Assembly (NCBI GenBank): GCA_050012855.1
Contig: JBEKGJ010000021.1
Coordinates: 1-64,000 of the forward strand
Length of the DNA stretch: 64,000 nt
From: JAJXZJ01 sp050012855
GTDB taxonomy: Bacteria > Verrucomicrobiota > Verrucomicrobiia > Limisphaerales > J093
Reading direction: 5' to 3'
Of this stretch, positions 57,401 through 64,000 are shown piece after piece. Both the position numbers and the translations under genes were made by a program. The first letter of the stretch is position 1. Each line of letters begins with the position of its first letter. The notes under the pieces were generated by a model, which saw nothing but the letters and a program-made list of their open reading frames with translations, was not told where the DNA came from and did no database searches.

Positions 57401-59008
57401 CTCACGCAAAACGAGTGGAACATGTTTTGTTACAAGCCAACCAACGGCAAGTGGACCCTCTTAAAGTGGGATTGGAACATCACCCTGGGCAGCAGCGGCT
57501 CTTGGGGCCCCGACGGCAGCAGCCTGTTCGCCATCTCGGATTCGGTGATGAACACGTTCCAGAATTATCCTCCCTACCGGCGGGCCATGCTGCGCGCCTT
57601 CCTGGACCTCGCGAACGGTCCAATGAACAACACGAATGCCGACCCGGTCGTGGACGCGAAATACGCGGCCTTCGCCGCCAACGGCTTGGCCGCGTCCTAT
57701 GGCGTGCTTGATCCGGGCACGGCGGGCCTGAAGGCCTGGATCGCGACCATGCGCACGTCGCTCTTGAGCGCCATCTCCAGCGCGGGCATGGCGAACGTCC
57801 CCTTTGGCGTGACCGGTTCCACCAACCTGGTCACCGGCCTGAATTATATCGTTCTCACCGGCACCGCTCCACTCGAAGTCAGGACCATCAGCGTGAACGG
57901 ACAGCAATTCTTCGTCACCTGGACCTCGCCGCGGAACTGGAGCGTCAAGGTGAGCCTGTTTGGCTACAACAACACTTTGTCCATCCAGGGATTGGATTCC
58001 TCCGGCAACCCAGTGACGGGGGCCTCTGCCGTCGTGACGGTCACCGACACCAGCGTCCCGCAGGATTCCACGTACATTCCCTACCCGCAGGCGGGCACGG
58101 TTTACTCACAGAACTTTGACTCGTTGCCGAACCCGGGCGCGACCACGGTGGATTCCGGCAATCCGGTTACCATCAACGGGCTGACCTATTCACTGGCTAA
58201 TCCATTGGGGTTCGGCGCGCCGGTCATGACCACGGGAGCAGGTGGGCTTGGACTCCCGTCCACGCTTGCCGGATGGTATGGTCTGGGCGAAACTCAGGCC
58301 AAGATGGGCGCCAGCGCGGGTGATCAAACCACGGGCGGCGTCATCAGCTTCGGCCCTACGACCATCCTCAGCGGCAACCGCGCCCTTGGCTTGCTGGCCA
58401 CGAGCAGCACCGGGCCAACGGCCTTCGGCGTCAAATTCATCAACCAAAGCGGCCTTCCGCTCAACGTGATGAACCTGCAATACACCGGGGAATTGTGGCG
58501 GCAGCAAACCCTGGCGAAGACGATCTCCTTCGGCTATTACCTCGACCCGACCGCCACCAACGCATTCTCGACGAACGTCACGGCGTGGCTGCCAGACCTG
58601 GACGTTAGCTTTCCAGCGGGCCCCGCGGGCGCTCATGACGGCACGGTGCCGGCCAACCAGGAATCCATCGGGGTTACCAACCAACTGATCTCCGAATGGG
58701 TGCCCGGCGCGGCCCTCTGGCTGGTCTGGCAGATGACCGACCCGACTGGCAAAGGACAGGGTTTGGCCATCGATAATCTTTCATTCTCGGCGCTGGCGAT
58801 CCCAGTCCTGACCGCCCAACCGACCCCTGACGGGTTGGCGGTGAGCTGGCCGTCGGCATTCAATGGCTTTACGCTCCAACAGAGCTTCGATTTGAGCCAG
58901 CCTGACGGATGGACGGGCCTGGGGCTGCCGGTCACGACCAACGGAGGATGGAACTCGGTCACGGTTCCCTTGGGCAGCGCCGTGCAGTTCTTCCGATTGA
59001 GGCAATAA
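51410..59008 (+). CDS. Giant secreted multidomain protein with PA14-like, lamin-tail and CotH-like domains
   Basis: 2532 residues with signal peptide LKRIVCWLALLAGPGAIVA; ATG 51428 is an alternative start. Rough order: PA14-like domain (~170-310, GYLYLPAGSTTLNVNSDDGF), second PA14-like domain (~430-610, TGAYTFWIASDDTSSLFLSS), Ig-like (~610-685), Big/FN3-like (~690-780), a concanavalin/DUF1349-like domain (~795-950), three lamin-tail domains (from ~982, ~1137 and ~1266: each with I-E-M/F---EYLEIYN or VELYN pattern), a CBM4/9-like module (~1482, NGGFENGMQGWEVE), and a CotH spore-coat-kinase-like domain (~1700-2160, YYVLYVNGNRHGPLMEDSQT). A C-terminal module (~2480-2532, AVSWPSAFNGFTLQQSFDLS ... 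FFRLRQ) closes it. Probably an exported surface protein that binds polysaccharide and perhaps phosphorylates extracellular proteins; the kinase activity is unproven. Confidence 0.85.
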   Translation: MHLSRIMLKRIVCWLALLAGPGAIVAQVPLPPTAIPAGTVNTNDLGFLVRTVGIDWPGAGGNAWMNSVANMELALGPVTTNTGPSQLPSAGNAIDPTTGYYATNCANFLGNKNPRIASMLAEQGTGTTGCIIPSDSNGFWVLDAKNFVYPYINCDANGPPTVGNGVFNSPQYPHNYFPGVPTCADPNKGNNWESIACSFMGYLYLPAGSTTLNVNSDDGFLLLLSPLPNPWDARGLVTVGEFDGGRGSATTTMSVNAPQAGWYTVRLDFEQGAGGIVCELFSTDSGGNNVLVNDTTAKTALRAYSTPDTFPNAYPISLSPANGTQFPPDAPPQSVSVALQDGTQDQITNILAVKINGVAMTALSVSNTPSFTPNGQPLGKITWVSASSSAMPPLSLNQTVPIEVDYKNSQGVTTNLVWNIVTAGTNGVYRELWLDLNQSLGNTLLALTNTLYNPAWPNSPDPAYTEVFTSFQTGINTGMSWYGQRLRTYIVPPTTGAYTFWIASDDTSSLFLSSDQNPANEQLIAYVASATGAGQFNAQANQQSAPISLVAGQRYYLEAIMQNGTDGDNCSVQWQLPNGMIESPIPGNRMEVDYAPSIIVQPTNTTVVEATPANFAVTVSTFKLPAFQWQENGTNLVGATNATLTLSAVPLTLSGAGFDCVASNYLGSVTSLVATLTVTRDTNPPTLVSAYNIGLTNVTIGFSKPVSLATATNLAHYSISPAITVRGAAMVDSQTVALFVSPLSLGTNYLVTVNGVQDLASSPNTIASNSQISFVASSFAPASIGQPSPSGSTTFAANGLDVTSGGAIGGTADAAQFNYLVQSGNFDYRVRVQGLSLSNPWAKAGLMARAGLDPGSTFAAVFATPSIANCFFDSRPSEGAGDSTSGSFPVNYPNTWLRLKRSANQFTGYASFDGTNWVQLGTASLTANPVYLGLVVASQNSSAAALAQFRDFGNVVGGVIGNFILPYEPLGPSSRRTQLAFSEIMYTPAPRGDGLNTEYLEIYNSNPWWDDISGYQLAGQIQYAFPSNTVIPGGGFLVVAAAPADVQAAYGITNVAGPYSKSLKKGGEIQLLNDVGGIVLNLTYTNKLPWPAGAHGTGHSIVLARPTYGEADPRAWALSDIVGGSPGGPEAYRPSPLRNVVINEFLANPADGQSGYVELYNHSPAAVDVSGCVLTDDATTNRCVLPANTVISAGGYLAIDQGQLGFGLSPAGGLLLFKNPDGSRVEDAVTYDAQGRGISAGRWPDGGDDFYPLEQTTPGASNGPILIGDIVINELMYRPISNNDDDQYVELFNQGTNTVDLAGWQFVDGINFAIPSGTVIAPGGYLVVARNQTNLFAKYPQLSAANTVGDFSGKLPHKGGRLALARPDYYVTSTNGVPTTNSILAVEDEVSYQTGGRWGQWAHGGGSSLELINPKTNHRLAYNWADSDETGKSVWTNLTFTGLLDNGANYGNSIDIVQVGMLDVGEALVDNLVFQSGTTGPNLIQNGGFENGMQGWEVEGDHITSGLETSAGLGGYQSAQSLHLRATDGMWTGLNSVEAALTANSLGSGAKATLSLAGRWLHGSPFVLLRVRGNWIELTGALPVPANLGTPGLPNSQATTQPAPAIFEVQHSPAIPAANQAVVVTARFHDLNGFQPKLLYRVDSQVNPTPGYITLAMNDNGTGGDALAGDGIYSATIPARAAGTVVAFLVQAVDSATGAKAVFPQVLNDNSGLPRECVVVFGDPIPAGTFGHWHLWLTQNWINHWVNQAGLGNGNSDATLVDGGGRIIYNVGGHYAGSPYHQYTGSPVGTVGGMNWKVPDDDLMFGSATLNKQHVPGNGPLDDNTLQREQASFWMARKLGMHWNYRRYYVLYVNGNRHGPLMEDSQTPDGDMINEYVPNDNNGFLYKNNGWFEFQPLPPLGSGLGFDNQSWSTLDKFTTTINGASGQPKLARYRWNYWIRQYPDSPNNFTNVYALVNAANVSSSSASYYPGLEALVDTEEWMRWSALEHATGDWDSYLTQNEWNMFCYKPTNGKWTLLKWDWNITLGSSGSWGPDGSSLFAISDSVMNTFQNYPPYRRAMLRAFLDLANGPMNNTNADPVVDAKYAAFAANGLAASYGVLDPGTAGLKAWIATMRTSLLSAISSAGMANVPFGVTGSTNLVTGLNYIVLTGTAPLEVRTISVNGQQFFVTWTSPRNWSVKVSLFGYNNTLSIQGLDSSGNPVTGASAVVTVTDTSVPQDSTYIPYPQAGTVYSQNFDSLPNPGATTVDSGNPVTINGLTYSLANPLGFGAPVMTTGAGGLGLPSTLAGWYGLGETQAKMGASAGDQTTGGVISFGPTTILSGNRALGLLATSSTGPTAFGVKFINQSGLPLNVMNLQYTGELWRQQTLAKTISFGYYLDPTATNAFSTNVTAWLPDLDVSFPAGPAGAHDGTVPANQESIGVTNQLISEWVPGAALWLVWQMTDPTGKGQGLAIDNLSFSALAIPVLTAQPTPDGLAVSWPSAFNGFTLQQSFDLSQPDGWTGLGLPVTTNGGWNSVTVPLGSAVQFFRLRQ

Positions 59009-59205
59009 CGGCGCCCTGCGCGCGTGGGTTCCACTGATGTTCGTTTTGGTGTGGCGGCCGAGGTGGCGGTGTCTTCCCCCCAGAACACCAGGCCTTGCCG
59101 AACCAGCATCGCGGCGGCAAGCCAACCGCCGTCCATTGATTGTCTTGATACAGAACTGGGGATTATCAATGTGACGGATGCAGCGAAGGGAGCTAGGATG
59201 CTCCC

Positions 59206-59661
59206 ATGAAAACGAAGCCAAAAACAGCGTCGGTCAAACCCACCACCATCATCCGCAATGTCCTTCAATTGTGTCTGCTCCTGTCCGTGGGACTGTTCCT
59301 GTCCGCCTGCAAGCAGGAGGTGAAGGACGTGAAGGCGGCCAAGGGCAACGATCCCACCGGCGTCTATACCCTGGTCACCGTCAACGGGAACCAATTGCCC
59401 GCCACCGTGTCTCACGAAGGGGCGGTGCTCCAGGTTCGTTCGGGCAGTTTCACGATCAACGCCGACGGAACCTGCGGCAGCAAGATGACCTTCATCCCGC
59501 CTGGGGGCCGCGAGGCCACCGTCGAGGTCAGCGCGACCTACACCCGCGAGGGATCCAAGCTAAACATGCAGTGGAAGAATGCCGGCACGACCACCGGCAA
59601 CCTCGAGGGCAACACCTTCACGATGGAAAACGAGGGGATGATGTTCGCCTACAAGAAGTGA
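59206..59661 (+). CDS. Small lipoprotein with lipocalin-like domain
   Basis: 151 residues. NVLQLCLLLSVGLFLSACKQ is a lipoprotein signal with Cys at about residue 35. The mature part is a small beta-barrel-like domain with DPTGVYTLVTVNGNQLPATV, SGSFTINADGTCGSKMTF and a glycine/threonine-rich end (TTTGNLEGNTFTMENEGMMF), a pattern common in 'lipocalin-like' or META-type envelope proteins. Ligand unknown. It stands alone after the giant gene and converges on the lipoprotein at 59738-60172. Confidence 0.7.
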   Translation: MKTKPKTASVKPTTIIRNVLQLCLLLSVGLFLSACKQEVKDVKAAKGNDPTGVYTLVTVNGNQLPATVSHEGAVLQVRSGSFTINADGTCGSKMTFIPPGGREATVEVSATYTREGSKLNMQWKNAGTTTGNLEGNTFTMENEGMMFAYKK

Positions 59662-59737
59662 ATCCCGATCCGACGGAAAAGGGGAGGCAAAGTCAAAGTA
59701 TCCATAATCAAGAACTGACCCCACTGTCATACGAGCT

Positions 59738-60172
59738 TCATCTCTTCTCTTCGAATTTGCCAGTTTGCTCGTCTCGGTAGAAAATGAGCGTGGTAATGTG
59801 ATTGGACGGAATTCTTCGCTCTCGCGCATCGTCCTCCAATACGCGGTCGCCATAATCATATACCTGCATAACTACCTGGTTGGTGGAAGCCCACTGCACG
59901 TCCGTGGTCAAGTCTCCTCCGACAAACTTGTAGGTATGTGAAAAAAGAGTGACTGCGTTTGTGTAAGGACCACGCCTGATCCATACCTCGAGCAGCTTCT
60001 TCGTCCTCTCGGTATATGCCCGACCGTATGCACCGTGAATCGTGAGGCACAACCGGGTGTCTTCATCTGGAGATGGAATGCCCGGGGCACCGGTACTGAC
60101 GTAAGTGCGGCTGCAACCCCCACTCACGAGCGCGACGGCTACGAAGATAGGGAATGTCGGCGCGCATTTCAT
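59738..60172 (-). CDS. Small lipoprotein of unknown function
   Basis: 144 residues from MKCAPTFPIFVAVALVSGGC at 60172, a lipoprotein signal with Cys at residue 20. The rest (LCLTIHGAYGRAYTERTKKL; FVGGDLTTDVQWASTNQVVM; IPSNHITTLIFYRDEQTG) looks like one compact alpha/beta domain. I do not recognise the family. The GC content is a little lower than that of the neighbours. It is divergent from the DUF6807 gene. Confidence 0.65.
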   Translation of the reverse strand: MKCAPTFPIFVAVALVSGGCSRTYVSTGAPGIPSPDEDTRLCLTIHGAYGRAYTERTKKLLEVWIRRGPYTNAVTLFSHTYKFVGGDLTTDVQWASTNQVVMQVYDYGDRVLEDDARERRIPSNHITTLIFYRDEQTGKFEEKR

Positions 60173-60408
60173 GGTTCCAAGTGTTGCTTTTCCACCGCTT
60201 GTGTCGGGAACAGGGCGAACGCGCCGCATCGTAGCAGAGCTGCCAGTTGACACAAGCCGGGAAATCAGTCCGTTCAATGATGAGCGGTGGACCGCCGGGC
60301 CACGACAGGCTCCCGGCCGTCCAACGGTCGCCGGGCCACCCCGAAGCAGCCGTAACGGCAGCGTTGACTTGGCGCCCGCGTTTTGTAGTCTTGGCCCCGA
60401 TAACCTGT

Positions 60409-61404
60409 ATGCGCACGGCATCTTTTCTCCCAGTTCTGTTGCTCGCCTCAACCTGCCTCCTGGCACCGCCGTTTCGCGCCCGCTCGGCAACGCTCGAGTC
60501 GGCGACTGGGCCGCTGAAACTCACACTGGATGACCAGGCGGCCCTGACGACGATCAGCTTCAACGGCCAGCCGGTCATCGAATACGCCTTCGGAACCAAC
60601 CGTTTCAAACCGTGCGTTCACGCGCTCCATTCGCTGAAGGGCGACAACGTGCTGATTGATTGGCCGCCCGACCACGTCCACCACCACGGCCTGATGTACG
60701 CCATCACCGTCAACGGCATCAATTTCTGGGAGGAACAGACCGACCCCGGTGTGCAGCGGGCCATCGGTTTGCCCGGCCGGGATCTGGGCACCAACGTGGA
60801 CGGGCTCCCCAAGGCGGTGCTCACCCAGACGATTCACTGGGTGGCTCAGAGCAACCGCTTTCTCGCGGACACGCAACCCGTCGCGCTGTTGATCGAGCAA
60901 CGACGTTTGACGCTGACGGTGAATGAAAAGGCGGGCGAGGTCGCGGTGGAATGGCAGGGCGATTTCGAGGTCGGTCCCGGCGCGGACCAAGTCACGCTCA
61001 CGGGCAAGCCGTACCATGGGCTCGGTTTGCGGTTCATTCATGAGTTCGATCATGTCGCCAAGCGGCTCAACTCGGGTGGATTAGGCTACCTGCCGGCCGG
61101 CGGGGACGAGGTCACGCCGTCGGTTTGGAGCGCGATGATTCAGAATGTCAACGGTCGCGATCTGACCGTGTCCATGCACAAGGATCCCTTAAATGCCGGG
61201 GCGAGCACGTTCTTCAGCATGCTCAACGGGTTCGCCTACCTCTCCGCCACCCAGGCGCTGGACAAACAGCCGCTGGCCTACCGCCGGGGCGCCAAGTTCC
61301 GTTTGCGCTACCTGGTCACCGTGACCACGTCGGCGCTTACGGCCGACCAACTCGAGGCCCGGCATCGGGCCTGGCGGATGGCGTTGCGGCGGCCGTCGTC
61401 GTAA
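60409..61404 (+). CDS. DUF6807 (PmoA-type) secreted protein
   Basis: 331 residues from MRTASFLPVLLLASTCLLAP at 60409, a signal peptide ending near RARSA. The domain shows NRFKPCVHALHSLKGDNVLI, DWPPDHVHHHGLMYAITVNG with its His cluster, and the late LSATQALDKQPLAYRRGAKF with RLRYLVTVT. This is the DUF6807 pattern, a family also labelled 'PmoA' in databases. In Planctomycetes and Verrucomicrobia it usually sits with Gfo/Idh/MocA oxidoreductases in glycan-degrading loci, as here. The His-rich motif suggests sugar or metal binding. Activity is not established. Confidence 0.82.
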   Translation: MRTASFLPVLLLASTCLLAPPFRARSATLESATGPLKLTLDDQAALTTISFNGQPVIEYAFGTNRFKPCVHALHSLKGDNVLIDWPPDHVHHHGLMYAITVNGINFWEEQTDPGVQRAIGLPGRDLGTNVDGLPKAVLTQTIHWVAQSNRFLADTQPVALLIEQRRLTLTVNEKAGEVAVEWQGDFEVGPGADQVTLTGKPYHGLGLRFIHEFDHVAKRLNSGGLGYLPAGGDEVTPSVWSAMIQNVNGRDLTVSMHKDPLNAGASTFFSMLNGFAYLSATQALDKQPLAYRRGAKFRLRYLVTVTTSALTADQLEARHRAWRMALRRPSS

Positions 61405-61411
61405 GCACCGC

Positions 61412-62203
61412 ATGCATCCCTTCCCGATCATCGGGCCGGCCAACCGGGTGCGTGGGCGGGGGTTCACTCTCATCGAACTGCTGGTGGTGATTGCCATCAT
61501 CGCCATCCTGGCCGGGCTGTTGCTGCCCGCGCTCGGCAAGGCAAAGCAACAGGCCCTGGCCACGGCCTGCCTCAACAATCTGCGGCAGATGGCGCTCGCC
61601 ACCCGCCTCTACGCCGACGACAACGACGGACGGTTCTGCTTCACCTTCCAGGTGCGCGGCAACAACGTCACCCGCCGGGCCTGGTTCAACTTTCTACAGC
61701 CCTACCAACAGTCCACCAACCTGCTGCTCTGCCCGGTGCGCAGCGCCAAGTTCAAGGAGTTCCTGCAAAACTACCCGAGCGACGCGGGCGACAAGGCCAT
61801 CTCGAACTACGGCATGAATTTCCGTCTCGGTGGCTGCGACTGGCCGGGCGTTTGGGATGTGAAGGACTGGCCGCCGGTTCGCGAAACGGCGGTGCGCAAC
61901 CCGGTCGCCACCGTCTTCCTGACCGATGCGGGCACCAAACCCCTGAACACAACCGACCCAAACAAATGCGTGACGGTCGCGTCGCCGGAGAAGCCCGGCT
62001 GCTGGATTGTCCACGACCCCGGCAACGACGCGCCCAACACGGGCGGCGTGACCTCCGACGACCCGAACTGGGGCGGGCCGCATCCGCGCCACACCGGCCG
62101 CAGCGCCGTCATGTTCGCCGACAGCCACGCCGAGAGTCTCCGGCCCGCGCGCTGGTACTGGTCGGGCACGCCGTGGCTGAAACCCGACCTCGGTGGTCAG
62201 TAA
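61412..62203 (+). CDS. Pseudopilin-like protein, second copy type
   Basis: 263 residues. RGRGFTLIELLVVIAIIAIL is the prepilin cleavage and helix region; KAKQQALATACLNNLRQMAL is the spine; a late SAVMFADSHAESLRPARWYW replaces the DGH motif by DSH. It begins 8 bases after the DUF6807 stop and ends 74 bases before the oxidoreductase, so it belongs to that transcription unit. It is a relative of 41095-41913 but not a close duplicate. Confidence 0.87.
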   Translation: MHPFPIIGPANRVRGRGFTLIELLVVIAIIAILAGLLLPALGKAKQQALATACLNNLRQMALATRLYADDNDGRFCFTFQVRGNNVTRRAWFNFLQPYQQSTNLLLCPVRSAKFKEFLQNYPSDAGDKAISNYGMNFRLGGCDWPGVWDVKDWPPVRETAVRNPVATVFLTDAGTKPLNTTDPNKCVTVASPEKPGCWIVHDPGNDAPNTGGVTSDDPNWGGPHPRHTGRSAVMFADSHAESLRPARWYWSGTPWLKPDLGGQ

Positions 62204-62276
62204 CTCCCGGCGCCTGCGTCCATTTTTTCAAAGGCAACAACCGACTTTTCCAAACACAACCCTCAATGCCAACCTT

Positions 62277-63563
62277 ATGAACACTGCAACGCAAACCCCG
62301 TTGACCGCCGCGCCGCGCCGGTTAAACCGCCGTCAATTCATCCGGTCCAGCTCCCGTCTGGCGGCCGCCGGCGCGTTGGCCGCGCCGTTCATCGCGCCAC
62401 GCAGCGTGCTGGGCGCGAACGAGCGATTGGGCGTCGGGCTGATTGGCGTCGGCGGCCGCGGGCACTCCCACCTCGATGTCGTGATGGGCATGATCAGCCA
62501 CGGTGAAAACCTGCAGATCGTGGGGATCAGCGACGCCTATGGCCCGCGCCGCCGCCAGGCCGCCGAGCAGGCGAAAGCGAAGGCCTGCGCCAGCCATCAT
62601 GAGTTGCTCGCCGACCCGGCGGTGGACGTGGTCCTCATCGCGACCCCCGACCGCCTGCACGTGCCGCAGGCGCTGGACGCCATCCGCGCCGGCAAGGACG
62701 TCTATTGCGAGAAGCCGATGGGCCATTGGAGCCAGTTCGACCTCAGCAAAAAGTTTTACGAGGAGACGGTCAAACTCAAGCGCGTCGTCCAGGTTGGCAA
62801 CCAGGGCAACTCGAACGCCGCCTGGCACAAAGTGTCCGAACTGATCCAGCAGGGTGCGATCGGCCGGCCCCAGCATGTCCAGGCTGGCTACTATCGCTAC
62901 GGCGACTGGGGCGAGCGCATGCCGATTCCCGACGCGAACGCCAAACCGGGGCCGGACCTGGACTGGGAGGCGTTTCTGGGCGACGCGCCCAAAGTGCCGT
63001 TCACCGTGGACCGGTTTTTCAGTTGGCGGAAGTATCTCGATTACGCGGGCGGTCCGTGCACCGATCTTTTCCCGCACGTCCTGACGCCGTTCATCAGCCT
63101 GCTGGGGCTCAAGTTTCCGTCCCTGGTCACGGGTTCCGGCGGCATTTACAAATTCGACACCTACGATCGCGAAGTGCCGGACACGTTCAACATGTGCGTG
63201 GAATATCCGCAGCGGCTCTCGATCGCCCTGGTCTGCACGCTGGCGAACGAGTATCCGACCGAGCCGGCGATCCGCGGCGACGAGGGCACCATCACGTTCC
63301 AGGGGCCGGCGTTCGAAGGCGGATTCGACAGCGTCACGCTAATCCCGCGCCAGGGCGAACGCCAGGTCATCCCCGGCTCCAAACCCAACACGACGCTGCT
63401 GCACTGGCAGAACTTCCTCGAATGTGTCCGCAGCCGCGCCAAACCGGTGAGCGATGTTGAATTCGGCTTCCACGTCCAGGCGGCGATGAACATGGCGATG
63501 CTGGCTTATTTGAAGAAGAAGGTCACCACCTTTGACGAGGCCGCCCAACAAATCGTGATCTGA
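62277..63563 (+). CDS. Gfo/Idh/MocA-family oxidoreductase with Tat-type signal
   Basis: 428 residues from MNTATQTPLTAAPRRLNRRQ at 62277; a GTG-initiated longer frame overlaps the pseudopilin and is less likely. RRQFIRSSSRLAAAGALAAP is a twin-arginine signal, so the enzyme folds in the cytoplasm and is exported. The Rossmann domain begins RLGVGLIGVGGRGHSHLDVV, with VLIATPDRLHVPQALDAIRA and KDVYCEKPMGHW (the EKP motif) around residue 145. The C-terminal domain contains PCTDLFPHVLTPFISLLGLK. NAD(P)-dependent oxidation or reduction of a sugar is likely, substrate unknown. The leader is A/C-rich without a Shine-Dalgarno sequence. Confidence 0.9.
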   Translation: MNTATQTPLTAAPRRLNRRQFIRSSSRLAAAGALAAPFIAPRSVLGANERLGVGLIGVGGRGHSHLDVVMGMISHGENLQIVGISDAYGPRRRQAAEQAKAKACASHHELLADPAVDVVLIATPDRLHVPQALDAIRAGKDVYCEKPMGHWSQFDLSKKFYEETVKLKRVVQVGNQGNSNAAWHKVSELIQQGAIGRPQHVQAGYYRYGDWGERMPIPDANAKPGPDLDWEAFLGDAPKVPFTVDRFFSWRKYLDYAGGPCTDLFPHVLTPFISLLGLKFPSLVTGSGGIYKFDTYDREVPDTFNMCVEYPQRLSIALVCTLANEYPTEPAIRGDEGTITFQGPAFEGGFDSVTLIPRQGERQVIPGSKPNTTLLHWQNFLECVRSRAKPVSDVEFGFHVQAAMNMAMLAYLKKKVTTFDEAAQQIVI

Positions 63564-63588
63564 CGCCGGGCCACGCTTCTGTCGGCGT

Positions 63589-64000
63589 TCAGCGGGTGCG
63601 GGGCTGGCCGGCGCGCCGCACGCGCAGCGAAAAACCGTGGCCGTTCTCGAACGGCTCGACCGTCGCCTCGACCTCGAGCACGGGATGGCGCACCGCGGCC
63701 AGTCCGTAGCTGCGATAGGTGGCCGCGAACAACTCCGTTTCCACCAGGCCCGTCCAGTCGGCTAGCGTGAGAAATTTCATCGGCTCGCCGGTGATCTGGT
63801 GGTGGGTGCGCTGCTCGACGACGAGGCCGCAGGTCACGACCTGCTCACCGATGTGCCGGCCCAGCCGGGCCACGGGACAATAGGTGTCCCACGCAATACT
63901 GGAATGCAGTTCGAGCGGGTGGCCGCTCGCCGGAAAGCCGAGCAGTTCCGCCTCCCACAGGAGCCGCTGGTGGCGGGTGGGCTCGACCAGTTCCCCTGGC
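63589..64000 (-). CDS. dnaE: DNA polymerase III subunit alpha, C-terminal part (cut by window edge)
   Basis: The frame is open from the right edge of the window to the stop at 63589, 137 codons. It reads GELVEPTRHQRLLWEAELLG, then FPASGHPLELHSSIAWDTYC and PVARLGRHIGEQVVTCGLVV, EQRTHHQITGEPMKFLTLAD. This is the C-terminal OB-fold region of a DnaE-type replicative or error-prone alpha subunit (the WEAE-LLGFP-SGHPLE and MKFLTLAD parts are typical). The catalytic palm lies upstream, outside the window, so DnaE1 and DnaE2 cannot be separated. It converges on the Gfo/Idh/MocA gene. Confidence 0.85.
   Translation of the reverse strand, partial: PGELVEPTRHQRLLWEAELLGFPASGHPLELHSSIAWDTYCPVARLGRHIGEQVVTCGLVVEQRTHHQITGEPMKFLTLADWTGLVETELFAATYRSYGLAAVRHPVLEVEATVEPFENGHGFSLRVRRAGQPRTR

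Overview
The window is GC-rich DNA from a free-living bacterium, most likely of the phylum Verrucomicrobiota (order Limisphaerales/Pedosphaerales type). This is inference. It rests on several traits seen together: many large secreted proteins built from PA14, Ig-like, lamin-tail and CotH-like modules; pseudopilins with a G-FTLIELLVVIAIIAILA start and a DG/DS-H tail motif; a DUF6807 protein next to a Tat-exported Gfo/Idh/MocA oxidoreductase; an ECF sigma factor fused to a long extracytoplasmic tail; RNase HIII; and AC-rich, Shine-Dalgarno-poor leaders.

Layout. 1-1.73 kb: a compact minus-strand cassette of three unrecognised genes with visibly lower GC, cut by the window edge. 2.5-10.6 kb: metabolism, with a DUF6483-like gene, acs, overlapping hemE-hemN, an NCS1 permease and a fumarylacetoacetase-fold enzyme. 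10.9-14.9 kb: the chaperone block dnaK-groES-groEL, closed by a strong terminator. 15-17.6 kb: palindromic repeats, glgC and a decayed 3' piece of glmS. 17.6-24.8 kb: a large secreted protein with a 220-residue tandem duplication, a GH38-like protein and an SDR. 24.9-33.4 kb: kup, an AsmA-like protein, a small helix-turn-helix-like repeat protein, the sigma-factor fusion, a fragment of the same small-protein family, and a secreted ThuA-like protein. 33.4-40.6 kb: core genes pheS, tRNA-His, metX, a DUF374 acyltransferase, ruvA, ruvC, rnhC and dus. 41-59 kb: pseudopilin, NHL protein, M28 membrane peptidase, arabinofuranosidase-like enzyme, Ig/Calx-beta protein, lipoprotein and a 2532-residue CotH-like giant. 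59.2-63.6 kb: two small lipoproteins, DUF6807, a second pseudopilin and Gfo/Idh/MocA. 63.6-64 kb: the 3' end of dnaE.

How the parts work together. Housekeeping functions (haem synthesis, acetate activation, chaperones, Holliday-junction processing, glycogen precursor, potassium uptake, methionine synthesis) alternate with blocks for export, adhesion and polysaccharide use. The intergenic DNA is unusually structured. It holds nested palindromes, a mosaic of heptanucleotide tandem arrays present as two inverted copies that bracket metX to dus, the same heptamer as the leader of groEL, and a duplicated promoter-like segment with a TTGCCAGGCAA palindrome upstream of two neighbouring genes. The strongest candidates for something undescribed are the heptamer mosaic element, the sigma-factor/sensor fusion, the left-edge three-gene cassette, the homeodomain-like small repeat protein, and a C-terminal module shared by several secreted proteins.
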